The translations under genes were made by a program, and so were the position numbers. A stretch of 58,805 nt of DNA from Planctomycetales bacterium (lineage in GTDB: Bacteria; Planctomycetota; Planctomycetia; Pirellulales; Pirellulaceae). The stretch lies in contig JAGQPF010000185.1 of assembly GCA_020426845.1 (NCBI GenBank), positions 1 to 58,805 of the forward strand, read 5' to 3'. Positions within the stretch are counted from its first letter, which is position 1. Each line of letters starts with the position of its first letter. Positions 9,301-17,011 of the stretch are shown in pieces. The notes below the pieces were generated by a model that was not told where the DNA came from, searched no databases, and was given only the letters and a program-made list of their open reading frames with translations.

Positions 9301-10251
9301 CAGCGGCTGCTGGCCGGCACTCCACTGCCGGCTGACGAAGAAGTGGCTCAGTTGGCCGCGCCCCGGGCCGTCGAGGACTTGGAGATCCTGGTGGCCGAAG
9401 ACAGCCCAGTCAACGTTGCGCTGATCCGAGGGCTGCTCGAAAACTGCCACCTCACCGTCGTGGTCAATGGCCAGCAGGCCGTGGAAGGAGTCGAGGCGGG
9501 CGATTTTGACGTCGTCCTGATGGATGTGCGCATGCCCGTCATGGATGGTCTCGAGGCCACGCGGCGTATCCGCAAACGCCATCCCGATCTCCCGATTATC
9601 GCCATGACGGCGCAGGCCATGCCGGAGGACCGCCGGGAATGCCTGGACGCCGGCATGACCGATTACCTCACCAAGCCGATTGAGCCCGCCAAGCTGTTTA
9701 AGCGGCTGCGACAGCTGGCCCAGCGGATCGCCAGCCGCGCTGCGGCCGAGCAGGCCGCCGTAGCGCTCGAGTCCGACGTGCCGGTCGACGACATCTCGCC
9801 GGTTGTCGATGCTGCGCCGGTCGTCGATGCTGCGCCGGTCGTCGATGCTGCGCCGGTCGTCGAGGTGTCGTCGGAGTCGGCCAGCGGTTCGTCGGCCGCT
9901 GCCTTGCAGGATTCCGTCGACTGGCGTGCCGCCCTTGCCCTCGTCGAGGGGCGTGAGGCGTTGCTGCGCGAGCTGGCCGCGTTGTTCGCCGACGAGGCGC
10001 CTCGATTGCTCGGCGAGGCGCAGGCAGCCTTGGAAAGCGAGGACGCCAAGACGCTGAGAATCGCTGCCCATACGTTGAAGGGATCGCTGCGATACTTCGG
10101 CCCCACGCGATCGCAGGAGCTGGCCACGGAACTGGAAAACCAGGCCATCAGCCAGGACTTGGCGGCCGCCTCGCAAAACCTGACCGCACTTCGGCAATGC
10201 GTGGAATCACTGTTGCGAAGTCTGGTAGACTATGCGGCGTCTCAAGAATAA
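6367..10251 (+). CDS. Hybrid sensor histidine kinase (CHASE-like, two PAS, two receivers, HPt)
   Basis: A 1294-residue membrane sensor and multi-step phosphorelay. In order: TM1 (about residues 20-38), a periplasmic CHASE-like sensor, TM2 (about 289-308), a coiled coil, two PAS domains (about 355-600), HisKA with phospho-acceptor H626 in MSHEIRTPLNG, HATPase_c (N box NAIKF, GTGLGL), receiver 1 (acidic pair near 870, phospho-acceptor D917 in TDMQMP), receiver 2 (D1053 in MDVRMP), a Pro-Val-Val-Asp-Ala-Ala repeat linker (about 1145-1166), and an HPt domain with H1235 in AHTLKGS. All catalytic residues expected for autophosphorylation and relay are visible. It is 21 nt upstream of the receiver-HATPase gene, so that receiver is the likely output of the HPt. 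The ligand is unknown. Confidence 0.95.
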   Translation: MVSAAPTPSADSTSARLRWLPWTVWVLGVIAGVAVWYGVRAYERRALRSEFDLAVTARAGALEREVSVQLEAVRLTATFFDTPTVDAGVFQRVAAPLLESHAPLSAIYWIVPELDHVGDGAERPTAASSLRIVTGRRRDDLIFDRDYDLASDPMASSLLAACVNGESQLLARSLPWQSPEDQLLFVVPVHNTSLGAAPSLGTLRGLLAAVLRLDTIVDRAVQVAILGNLQIQRGIDISVMSGNEVLYQRRSSLRESPESMSLTSVTPVKAAGADWSLRCQPTDTYVRSQQTHWPLAGLLLGVAAGWAAARYTRQLIDVHHEVESQVMRRTRQLQAVNEALRLEMAGRQKTEEALSESLAAYRSLLESLPLNVFRKDTEGRIVSANARFCETLRRPIEEVVNKTDRDLFHPELAEKYRADDQRVIATGEVLEDIEEHVRPDGRRIFVQVLKAPALDAQGEIVGVQGMFWDVTERKLNEEARRASDARVRQLVDSNLIGVAIARADGEIFEANEAFLRMIGRDSSVLGRLNWRDLTPSHWAAADRRHIDEARSGEDCKPWEKEVIHRDGRLVPVVAGVTWMPGPPEDFIWFVLDITERKKIETELQRAKEDADQANQAKSQFLANMSHEIRTPLNGVINLTELVLHSDLSPKQREYLQMVKDSGESLLAIINDVLDFAKSEAGKIELVTAPMVVRDVVGDTLKSLAVRAHAKKLEVICNIRPEVPEVVIGDAARIRQVLTNLVGNAIKFTGIGEVEVRLEASPAPPEDDDPSAAPQVELTCHVRDTGIGIPSHKLDTVFEAFEQADASMTRDYGGTGLGLSIVRGFVELMGGRIWVDSETNRGSTFHFTARVGVGESAPPAPLPPARVLVVDDHPANRVVLEELLGRWGMEVVCCEHGRQALDTLHDPNVAPFDVVITDMQMPRMDGFELAQKIRLLPHPPLIVMLTSSPRPTDSEMAAKSGVVAQLLKPFKQSELRETMQRLLAGTPLPADEEVAQLAAPRAVEDLEILVAEDSPVNVALIRGLLENCHLTVVVNGQQAVEGVEAGDFDVVLMDVRMPVMDGLEATRRIRKRHPDLPIIAMTAQAMPEDRRECLDAGMTDYLTKPIEPAKLFKRLRQLAQRIASRAAAEQAAVALESDVPVDDISPVVDAAPVVDAAPVVDAAPVVEVSSESASGSSAAALQDSVDWRAALALVEGREALLRELAALFADEAPRLLGEAQAALESEDAKTLRIAAHTLKGSLRYFGPTRSQELATELENQAISQDLAAASQNLTALRQCVESLLRSLVDYAASQE
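9799..9863 (+). repeat. 18-bp in-frame tandem repeat in kinase linker
   Basis: Three full and one partial unit of an 18-bp repeat (CCGGTCGTCGATGCTGCG type) encode PVVDAA repeats in the linker between the second receiver and the HPt domain. The units are nearly identical, which suggests recent slippage expansion and a linker whose length can vary between strains. Confidence 0.9.
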
Positions 10252-10272
10252 GCAGAGGAGCGTGCGCGAAAC

Positions 10273-11181
10273 ATGAGCGCTAAGGTTTTGGTCGTCGACG
10301 ATTCCCCGATGGATCGCCGCGCCGTGGCGGCGTTGCTTGAGGCAATGCCGGGCGTCACGGTCGACTTTGCGACAAACGTGGACGAGGCACAGACGCTGCT
10401 TGCGGCCAATCCGCCGCAGGTGGTCGTCACGGACCTGATTATGCCCGAGCGAAATGGGCTCGATCTGGTCACGATGTTGGTCAATGAGTATCCGCTCATT
10501 CCGGTGATCTTGATGACCGGGCGGGGCAGCGAGGAAACCGCGGTTCAAGCATTGCAGGCCGGAGCCGCGAGCTACGTTCCCAAGGCGCTGCTGACCCAAC
10601 GGCTGGTCGAGACGGTTCAACACGTGCTGGCCGTGGCCCACGAGGAGCGATCGCATATGCGGCTGATGGGCTCGATGACCCGCAGCCACAGCGAATTCAC
10701 GCTGGAGAACGATCCCGCGATGATCCCGCCGCTGATCAACTTTCTCCACCGCAGCATTCGCACGGTCGGATTGTGCGATGAAAGCGAGGGCATTCGCGTC
10801 TGCGTGGCGCTCGAGGAGGCTGTCAACAACGCGTTGTTTCACGGCAATCTCGAGTTGGACTCCGAGACGCGTGAGCACGACCCGGTCGCTTACCGGGACT
10901 TGTTGGAGTCGCGCCGCACGGCGGACCCCTACGCGTCGCGCCGGGTTTACATTGAAGCTCGCCTGACCCGCGAACGCGGCGTGTTTGTCGTGCGGGACGA
11001 GGGCCCCGGCTTCGATCCCGCGACGCTCCCCAATCCGACCGAACCGCAGCAGATCGAGCGAGCCAGCGGTCGCGGCTTGCTGTTGATTCGCACCTTTATG
11101 GACGCCGTCCATTACAACGAAACCGGGAACGTTGTCACGTTGGAAAAACACGGACCGGCCACCAAGCGAGAGCAAGCATGA
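10273..11181 (+). CDS. Response regulator fused to anti-sigma-type HATPase
   Basis: A 302-residue cytosolic protein. Residues 1-120 are a receiver domain with acidic pair D9/D10, phospho-acceptor D54 in VVTDLIMP, the conserved Thr in LMTGRG and Lys in YVPKALL. Residues about 145-295 are a GHKL ATPase of the RsbW/SpoIIAB class: N box EEAVNNALFHGN, G1 box DEGPGFDP, G2 box GRGLLLIRTFMD. This replaces the usual DNA-binding output with a partner-switching kinase module. Phosphorylation by the upstream hybrid kinase would plausibly control binding to, or phosphorylation of, the STAS protein encoded next. The stop overlaps the STAS start (ATGA). A purine-rich AGAGGAG lies about 15 nt before the ATG. 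Confidence 0.92.
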   Translation: MSAKVLVVDDSPMDRRAVAALLEAMPGVTVDFATNVDEAQTLLAANPPQVVVTDLIMPERNGLDLVTMLVNEYPLIPVILMTGRGSEETAVQALQAGAASYVPKALLTQRLVETVQHVLAVAHEERSHMRLMGSMTRSHSEFTLENDPAMIPPLINFLHRSIRTVGLCDESEGIRVCVALEEAVNNALFHGNLELDSETREHDPVAYRDLLESRRTADPYASRRVYIEARLTRERGVFVVRDEGPGFDPATLPNPTEPQQIERASGRGLLLIRTFMDAVHYNETGNVVTLEKHGPATKREQA

Positions 11182-11537
11182 GTCTGGAAGATTATTTCTC
11201 GTTGTCCGAAGACACCGGATTGGTGATTCAGTTCAAATGTCGCGGCGGCGCCTTCGCGGAAGAGGCCTCGCGATCGGTCTGGCCCGAGCTGTTAGGGCAT
11301 GTTGAGTCGTACGGCAAAGACGTTGTGCTCGATTTGTCGGCCTTAAAATTCTTCGGCTCCACCGTGCTCGATCTGATTGCCACCATCAACAAGACCGTCC
11401 ACAAACTGGATCGCCGAGTGCTGCTCGCCGGTGTCTCCGCGACGGGACGTGAAGTGCTGGAGATCGCCCGCTTCGATCAGTTCCTCGACATCTTCGAGAC
11501 CGCCGCGGACGCGCTGGGCACACTTGCCGACGGTTAA
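11178..11537 (+). CDS. STAS-domain anti-anti-sigma factor antagonist
   Basis: A 119-residue single STAS domain. The strand-helix signature VVLDLSALKFFGSTVLDLI holds S61/T62 at the position where SpoIIAA/RsbV proteins are phosphorylated. It would be the substrate and partner of the HATPase module encoded immediately upstream, with which it shares a 4-nt overlap and probable translational coupling. No sigma factor gene is present in the window, so the final target of the switch is not identifiable here; in Planctomycetota such modules may control outputs other than sigma factors. Confidence 0.9.
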   Translation: MSLEDYFSLSEDTGLVIQFKCRGGAFAEEASRSVWPELLGHVESYGKDVVLDLSALKFFGSTVLDLIATINKTVHKLDRRVLLAGVSATGREVLEIARFDQFLDIFETAADALGTLADG

Positions 11538-11588
11538 GCGGCGGCCGGCCTGTTTTTCAACAGCCCCCGAGCACAACGCCCCGATTTC

Positions 11589-12869
11589 ATGGCTCGCCTG
11601 CTGTTTTTCGCCGAACGCTTTCCGCCGGACATCGGCGGTGTCTCACGCAGCGCCCTGCGCACGGTGCGCGCGTTGGCCGATCTGGGCCACGATGTGCATG
11701 TGCTCGCCTGGACTCGGCAGCTCGACGCCGGTCGGCTGACAACGTGGACGTCCGCCGGCGCTGGCGAACCAGAACAAGGGCTCGGGCACAACGCTCACGT
11801 CGTCGCCGACGAGCAGCCTAAATTTGCTGCTCCCCTGCCCTCGGACGCCCCGGTGCCGAACCGCCACACTCAGTCCGGCGAAGCGCCGCATTGGACCGTT
11901 CACCGCCTCGGCATGTACGGCAGCCTTGATCTGTCTCTGCAGCACACGCTCAATGTGCTGGAGTGGCTGCACGACCGGCACCACTTTGCGGGCGTTTGGG
12001 GACACTATCTCTACCCTGCCGGATTTGCCGCGGTCACCTTTGCCCAATGGCTGGGGTTGCCTTGCACCGTCAGTGCGCGAGGCAACGACGTTGACCGCCT
12101 GATGTTTCCTCCCGGAGACTTTGCTCGGTTGCTCTGGACGCTCGATCGAGCTGATGTGGTGTCGTCGGTTTCGCGCGAGTTGGCGGACAAGATCAACATG
12201 CTGGCCGGCCGGCGCCGCGAGGTTGAGGTGATCGGCAATGCCGTTGATGCCGAGACGTTTCGCGGCGGCCCGCCCGACCTGAGCTTGCGTCGCGAAATCG
12301 GCATCGCCCCTCCCGAATTGGTGCTCGGATTTTGCGGCGAGTTGCGACACAAGAAGGGGCTGCCGTTTTTGCTCTCGGCGCTTGCCTGCGTGCGGCAAGC
12401 TCGGCCAGCTTGCCTGTTGGTGATTGGCAGTGTTCGCGCCCGCGAGCAGGCGGCCCTGGCAAGTTTTGGAGCCGAGCATCCAGAGGCGGCAGCGCGAATT
12501 TTCGTGACCGGGCCTTTGGACAGCCAAGCCGCGGTCGCCGATCATCTGCGGCTCTGCGACGTGTTTCTGCAGCCGTCGCTCTGGGACGGCCTGCCCAACG
12601 CCGTGCTCGAGGCGATGGCTTGCGAGCGGCTGGTCGTCGCCAGCGACGCCGGCGGCATCCCCGAGGTGATCAAGCACCGCGAGCATGGCCTGCTAATCCC
12701 CCGCGCCCATCTCCATCGACTGGGCGAGGTGATCCTCGAGTTGTTCGACCAACCCGAGCCTCAGCGTCAGCAACTGGCATCCGCGGCGCGCCGCCGCGTC
12801 CTCGATCGCTTCGGCTACGAGCACGAACGAGCTGCATTGCAGCGAGTGATGGAGCGGCTATTTGCCTAG
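11589..12869 (+). CDS. Family 4 glycosyltransferase
   Basis: A 426-residue GT-B retaining glycosyltransferase. The N-terminal acceptor domain opens with FFAERFPPDIGGVSRS, the Gly-rich loop of GT4 enzymes. The C-terminal donor domain carries GFCGELRHKKGLPFLL and the E-x7-E type segment PNAVLEAMACERLVVASDAGG near residues 335-360. It likely builds a cell-surface or exopolysaccharide glycan at the cytosolic membrane face. It starts 51 nt after the STAS gene on the same strand and ends 31 nt from the convergent DUF1295 gene. Co-transcription would place glycan synthesis under the upstream signalling module, which is inference. Confidence 0.88.
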   Translation: MARLLFFAERFPPDIGGVSRSALRTVRALADLGHDVHVLAWTRQLDAGRLTTWTSAGAGEPEQGLGHNAHVVADEQPKFAAPLPSDAPVPNRHTQSGEAPHWTVHRLGMYGSLDLSLQHTLNVLEWLHDRHHFAGVWGHYLYPAGFAAVTFAQWLGLPCTVSARGNDVDRLMFPPGDFARLLWTLDRADVVSSVSRELADKINMLAGRRREVEVIGNAVDAETFRGGPPDLSLRREIGIAPPELVLGFCGELRHKKGLPFLLSALACVRQARPACLLVIGSVRAREQAALASFGAEHPEAAARIFVTGPLDSQAAVADHLRLCDVFLQPSLWDGLPNAVLEAMACERLVVASDAGGIPEVIKHREHGLLIPRAHLHRLGEVILELFDQPEPQRQQLASAARRRVLDRFGYEHERAALQRVMERLFA

Positions 12870-12900
12870 CGTGCCTAGTGTCGCCGAATGTCTGCCGCGA

Positions 12901-13707
12901 CTATCGCCGGCGGCCGGGGAAGAAGGCGTTGGTATGCCGGACATACTCGGCATATTCCGGTCTTTCACGGACCAGCGACTTCTCGAGCAACGTGACCCCG
13001 GAAATTCTCATCAGAAATAGAGACATCAAAGCAGGGCTGATCACGGTCCAGAGATGATCGCCGTGGGCAACCGCGACGAGAAACAGCCCCCACCAGATGC
13101 AGAAGTCACCGAAGTAGTTCGGATGCCTCGTGTATCGCCAGAGTCCGTGTTGGAGCACGCGTCCCCGGTTGGCGGGGTCGGCTCGAAATCGGGTCAGTTG
13201 CCAGTCGCCAACCGCTTCGAAAAACAGGCCAACACTCCAGATCGCAAGCCCCACCCAGTGAAACGGTTCCCAGCCGTGTTGAGCCCGCGTAATCCCCGCC
13301 TGCAATGGAAGCGAGACGAGCCACATCACAATTCCCTGGAGAAGGAAGACAACAAAGACGCTCTTCCACCAGAAGCCCTGCCCCCAACTCGATCGCATGG
13401 CGGCATACCGTTTGTCTTCCGGCTGACCATGGTTCCGCCTCGCCAAATGCACGCTCAGTCTCAAGCCCCAGATGGTCGTTAACGTCGGCAGCAGCCAACG
13501 CGAAGGAACGTCCCAATCGAAGATGTCTGAGCGGGCCTGCGGTTCTGACGGGACGTTCAACAATGAAATGAAGGCCACGACGACAAAGCCGAGGCCCCAC
13601 ATCAGATCGACAATGCTCACGTCTCGGAGCACAATACTGACGATCCATGTGGAGACCATCAGCGCCAAAATCCCGAGGGCACTAAATCCCAGAACTTCGA
13701 GCGGCAT
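12901..13707 (-). CDS. DUF1295 membrane protein (steroid 5-alpha-reductase-like fold)
   Basis: A 268-residue integral membrane protein with about six to seven hydrophobic segments. It carries the C-terminal signature of the isoprenylcysteine methyltransferase / steroid reductase superfamily: HGLWRYTRHPNYFGDFCIWWG followed by SPALMSLFLMRISGVTLLEK and the final RPEYAEYVRHTNAFFP. Members of DUF1295 are presumed NAD(P)H-dependent reductases or methyltransferases acting on membrane lipids. It is the last gene of the six-gene cluster with two cyclopropane-synthase relatives, which supports a role in modifying unsaturated acyl chains. A 6-nt gap separates it from the upstream methyltransferase gene. 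Confidence 0.85.
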   Translation of the reverse strand: MPLEVLGFSALGILALMVSTWIVSIVLRDVSIVDLMWGLGFVVVAFISLLNVPSEPQARSDIFDWDVPSRWLLPTLTTIWGLRLSVHLARRNHGQPEDKRYAAMRSSWGQGFWWKSVFVVFLLQGIVMWLVSLPLQAGITRAQHGWEPFHWVGLAIWSVGLFFEAVGDWQLTRFRADPANRGRVLQHGLWRYTRHPNYFGDFCIWWGLFLVAVAHGDHLWTVISPALMSLFLMRISGVTLLEKSLVRERPEYAEYVRHTNAFFPGRRR

Positions 13708-13713
13708 GGGCTC

Positions 13714-14850
13714 TCACTCCGGCTTCTCGAAGAGGTAGTGGCACACTCCCCATTCGTTGCCACCGTCGTATCCGAACAGCTCCGCACAAGCCATGAAAAA
13801 AATCCTCCATCGCTGAAGCCATCGGAACGCATTCGCCTCGCCGTAGGTCTCTTTCAGGCACGGAAGTATGCACGCTTTGCGTTCGTCGGTGAGTTGCAGC
13901 CAGGCATTGCAGGTGCGTTCGTAGTGTGTGCCGCTCCATCGCCATTGCTCTGCCAGCCGAAGGTCGTGCTGATAGTTCGACAGCAGATCCTCGCTCGGCA
14001 TGATGCCTCCTGCAAAGAAGTGCCGGGTCATCCAGTTCCGGTCGTCTTCAAAGAAATAGGGTTGATGCTTGTGCGCAAAGATATGGACAAACAGCTTCCC
14101 GTCCGGCTTCAGCCAACTTGCAACTCGACGGAGCAGCTCGGCGTGATTCCGGACATGTTCGAACATTTCGACCGAGACCACTCGATCGAACGATTTACTC
14201 ATCGGGCCTCCACCGCAGGCGACCCTCGTGAGGCCCTGTGGTCCTATCGGGCCTCCATCGCAGGCGACCCTTGTGAGTCCCTGTGGTCCTATCGCCAAAT
14301 CGTTGATGTCCACGGTGAGAACGGACAGGTTGGTGATTCCTCGCTTCGCTGCCTCTGTCTCAATGTAATGACGCTGCGGTTGTGAATTCGAGACGGCGAC
14401 AATCTTGGCGTTGGGGAAGTGGTCGGCCATCCAGAGCGAAAGGGAGCCCCAGCCGCAGCCGAGCTCAAGGATTTCCATGCCGTCTTGCAGGCCAGCTCGT
14501 TCGCAGGTGATCGACAAGGCCTCTTGCTCAGCTTGCTGCAATGTCGAAGTGTTCGGTCCCCAGTGGCAACAGCTGTACTTGAGGTGAGGCCCGAGCGCCT
14601 GCTCGAAGAACTTCGCCGGAACTTCGTAGTGCTGCTCGTTGGCTTTTTGCGGAACTTCGGCGATCCGCGACTGTGCGCACCGGTTGAGAAACTCTCTTCG
14701 ACGGCCCTCGGCCTGTTGAGGCGAACTGGCACGTAGCGCATGCAATCGTTTTCTCAGCAAACGACGGATGCCGATTCGAGTCAGCGAATCAGGCAGCCAA
14801 CCGCTTTCCGCGGCGGAGAATGCAATTTGGGAGACAGCGGCATCAAGCAT
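13714..14850 (-). CDS. Cyclopropane synthase-like SAM methyltransferase carrying an in-frame repeat insertion
   Basis: A 378-residue SAM-dependent methyltransferase of the cyclopropane-fatty-acid synthase superfamily. The upstream region has EQHYEVPAKFFEQALG, followed by LKYSCCHWG; motif I is ILELGCGWGSLSLW, the acidic end of strand 4 is VLTVDINDL, and FDRVVSVEMFEHVRN follows. Between the last two, at about residues 188-216, is a 30-residue insertion made of two copies of the 33-bp repeat (GLTRVACDGGP and GLTRVACGGGP). In relatives these two motifs are separated only by a short loop, so the insert probably protrudes at the surface without breaking the fold. The substrate is probably a phospholipid acyl chain (possibly as in UfaM-type methylation), unproven. 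Confidence 0.85.
   Translation of the reverse strand: MLDAAVSQIAFSAAESGWLPDSLTRIGIRRLLRKRLHALRASSPQQAEGRRREFLNRCAQSRIAEVPQKANEQHYEVPAKFFEQALGPHLKYSCCHWGPNTSTLQQAEQEALSITCERAGLQDGMEILELGCGWGSLSLWMADHFPNAKIVAVSNSQPQRHYIETEAAKRGITNLSVLTVDINDLAIGPQGLTRVACDGGPIGPQGLTRVACGGGPMSKSFDRVVSVEMFEHVRNHAELLRRVASWLKPDGKLFVHIFAHKHQPYFFEDDRNWMTRHFFAGGIMPSEDLLSNYQHDLRLAEQWRWSGTHYERTCNAWLQLTDERKACILPCLKETYGEANAFRWLQRWRIFFMACAELFGYDGGNEWGVCHYLFEKPE
14204..14281 (-). repeat. Two copies of the 33-bp coding repeat, 45-nt period
   Basis: Copies at 14204-14236 and 14249-14281. Each begins GGGCCTC and ends GAGGCCC (second copy GAGTCCC) on the plus strand and holds TCGCAGGCGA, itself an imperfect palindrome, inside. 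The 12-nt spacer TGTGGTCCTATC follows both copies. The period of 45 nt equals 15 codons, so the host frame is unchanged. On the coding (minus) strand the copies read as Gly-Leu-Thr-Arg-Val-Ala-Cys-Asp/Gly-Gly-Gly-Pro. Same structure and spacing as 54529-54606. Confidence 0.92.
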
Positions 14851-14895
14851 GGGGCACTCGCGAGGAACATCACAGGAGCGATTGATGAAACGGCG

Positions 14896-16125
14896 TCAAC
14901 GCCGAGACTTCTTCCAGACAAACTGTCCGGCGCTGACCGAGCGTTCGAGGAACGCGGCCTCGCAGTAACAGAAGTAGTAGTTCCACATGCGAACAAAGCG
15001 TTCGTCGAAGCCGAGCGACAGCACTTGACTCCGATTCTCCTCAAATGCATGGCGCCAGCACCGCAGCGTGCGGGCATAACTCTCGGGAAACTCGTGCATC
15101 TCGCGCAGCGACAGGCCTGTGCCTTCGGTGGCCCGCTGCATGGCGCCAATCGACGGCAGGTGCCCTCCGGGGAAGATGTACTTCCGAATGAAGTCAATCC
15201 CGCGGCAGTAAGCGTTGTAACCGTGGTCCGGGGTGTGGATCGCTTGAATCAGCAGCGTGCCGAGCGGCTTCAGCAGGCGATTGCAGGTCTGGAAATAGGT
15301 CGGCAAGTACCGCCGTCCAACTGCCTCAATCATCTCAATCGAGACCAGCTTGTCGTACTGCCCCGTCAACTGGCGATAGTCGTCACGCAACAGCGTAATG
15401 CGGTCGCTCAGGCCGGCAACTCGGAACCTGTCGGCGGCCAACTCGTACTGCTGCTGCGAGATGGTCGTTGTTGTCACTCGGCATCCGTACTCTCTCGCGG
15501 CATGCAGAGCGAACCCTCCCCAGCCGGTCCCAATTTCGAGGACATGGTCGCCGGGCTGCAGATCCAGCACACGACAGATGCGGTCGACCTTCTCGATTGA
15601 GGCCTGTTCCATGGTGGACTCGGGGGTTTTGAAAATGCCCGACGAGTACATCATGGTTGGATCCAGAAACAAACGGAAAAACTCATTGCTGAGGTCGTAG
15701 TGTGCGGCAATATTCCGCTTGCTGCCCCGTAGCGAATTGCCGGATAGCCAATGCACAATCTTCGCCGGAACTCGGCCAATACGAGCCCAGCCCGTGTTGA
15801 GCATGCCTGTTTCCGACAAGTTGCGACACATCAGCCTCAGCAGCGAAGTCAGGTCATCCGAACGCCAGCGACCTTGGAGATAGGCTTCCGCTGCCCCCAG
15901 GCTTCCACTGAACAAGATGTCTCGATAACACGACTCGTGCAGAATCTCTGCGTGAGCTGCCAGCAGGTCGTCTCCCGGCTCGCCGTACGATCGCTGGCTC
16001 CCATCGGGCAGGGTGAGCTGAATGCAGCCATGTTGCAGCCGTGACAGCAGGCGGAACAGGATTTGTTGACTCCCCGAGTTGTTGGCAACGGGAGAGTGAT
16101 TCGGAGCCTCGATGCTGCTGGACAT
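14896..16125 (-). CDS. cfa: Cyclopropane-fatty-acyl-phospholipid synthase
   Basis: A 409-residue enzyme that transfers a methylene group from S-adenosylmethionine to cis double bonds of membrane phospholipid acyl chains. Hallmarks are AHYDLSNEFFRLFLDPTMMYSS, the SAM site VLEIGTGWGGFALHAA, SIEMIEAVG, and the C-terminal RMWNYYFCYCEAAF. Length fits the family. ATG at 16125 (MSSSIEAP) is preferred; an ATG at 16146 and a longer frame reaching 16233 exist but add a low-complexity Cys/Arg-rich leader overlapping the upstream gene. Lies 45 nt upstream of the paralogous methyltransferase, and 100 nt downstream of DUF1365, in the same orientation. Confidence 0.93.
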   Translation of the reverse strand: MSSSIEAPNHSPVANNSGSQQILFRLLSRLQHGCIQLTLPDGSQRSYGEPGDDLLAAHAEILHESCYRDILFSGSLGAAEAYLQGRWRSDDLTSLLRLMCRNLSETGMLNTGWARIGRVPAKIVHWLSGNSLRGSKRNIAAHYDLSNEFFRLFLDPTMMYSSGIFKTPESTMEQASIEKVDRICRVLDLQPGDHVLEIGTGWGGFALHAAREYGCRVTTTTISQQQYELAADRFRVAGLSDRITLLRDDYRQLTGQYDKLVSIEMIEAVGRRYLPTYFQTCNRLLKPLGTLLIQAIHTPDHGYNAYCRGIDFIRKYIFPGGHLPSIGAMQRATEGTGLSLREMHEFPESYARTLRCWRHAFEENRSQVLSLGFDERFVRMWNYYFCYCEAAFLERSVSAGQFVWKKSRR

Positions 16126-16225
16126 TCTAGTAATCTGATATCGCATGTGGAGTGACGGGGACTTGTGAGCTCGCCGCCGTGTGGTGCAGGCAGGCAGGCA
16201 GGCAAGCGTTCGCGGGGGCAGCTCC

Positions 16226-17011
16226 TTAGCCACTTTCTACTTTTGGATGGGGGACGTAGCTTGCTCCTTTCCACCACAGCTTCAATGCCTGCCAATAGAT
16301 CGCGGCAAATACCTTGCCTGTCATCCACGGATGACGAAGCAGAGCCAGAGCGAGGCTATGCGTGGTGATTTCGCGACGCTGAAGCTGGAGGCTCGCGACG
16401 AAACTTCGTTCGCCGTACTGCCAGTTCTCGATGGAGACAGCGAGCGACGCGGCTGGCTGCGTCAACTGCCACACGTACTGCATGTCCATCGGCATGAATG
16501 GTGAGACGTGAAATTCCTTTGAGATTTCTGCCCGCAGGGAGCGTGGCTCCGTCGAGTTTTGCCAGTCAAGGACGTAGCAATGTCGCTCTCCCCAGGGCGT
16601 GTTGTTGACTTCGGCGACGACATGCTGGACTTGATTTCCTGCACGATTGAAGCAGTAGTAGAAGCTGACCGGATTCATCACAAAACCGAAGTAACGCAAG
16701 TGAGTCAACAGGCGAATCGGGCCTTCCGGGCGAAGTCCGGATCGCTCTTGCACCAGGCTGGCGATCGATTCCGACAAGGACGTGCCGGGATCTCCCAAAT
16801 GGTCTTCCCTGCGGAACCTCGCTGCCGCCAGGCGACGCGTTGACCACAGCCATCGGCCTCGAAACACCTCGTCCAACTCGTTCAGGTCCAGGTAGACCAG
16901 AAAGACGCTGTACCGAAACTTGTGATCAAACGGGACCAATCGGTGATGCCGCACTTCGCCAACGTACAGGCAGCTGTGCAGGGCGCCTGCGTTTCGAGTT
17001 TCAGTTGCCAT
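16226..17011 (-). CDS. DUF1365 family protein
   Basis: A 261-residue protein of the DUF1365 family, recognised by LYVGEVRHHRLVPFDHKFRY at the start, THLRYFGFVMNPVSFYYCF in the middle, EVNNTPWGERHCYVL, and VSPFMPMDMQYVW. DUF1365 proteins are regularly encoded between an FAD-dependent amine-oxidase-like protein and a cyclopropane synthase, exactly as here, and are implicated in acyl-chain modification in singlet-oxygen-responsive loci of alphaproteobacteria (established for neighbourhood; biochemical role less clear). Overlaps the 3' end of the upstream oxidoreductase gene by 11 nt. Confidence 0.88.
   Translation of the reverse strand: MATETRNAGALHSCLYVGEVRHHRLVPFDHKFRYSVFLVYLDLNELDEVFRGRWLWSTRRLAAARFRREDHLGDPGTSLSESIASLVQERSGLRPEGPIRLLTHLRYFGFVMNPVSFYYCFNRAGNQVQHVVAEVNNTPWGERHCYVLDWQNSTEPRSLRAEISKEFHVSPFMPMDMQYVWQLTQPAASLAVSIENWQYGERSFVASLQLQRREITTHSLALALLRHPWMTGKVFAAIYWQALKLWWKGASYVPHPKVESG

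Noticed and set aside
14204..14281. CRISPR-like reading of the spaced 33-bp repeats
   Set aside because: Only two copies, 12-nt spacers that are similar rather than unique, location within a coding frame, and no cas genes in the window.
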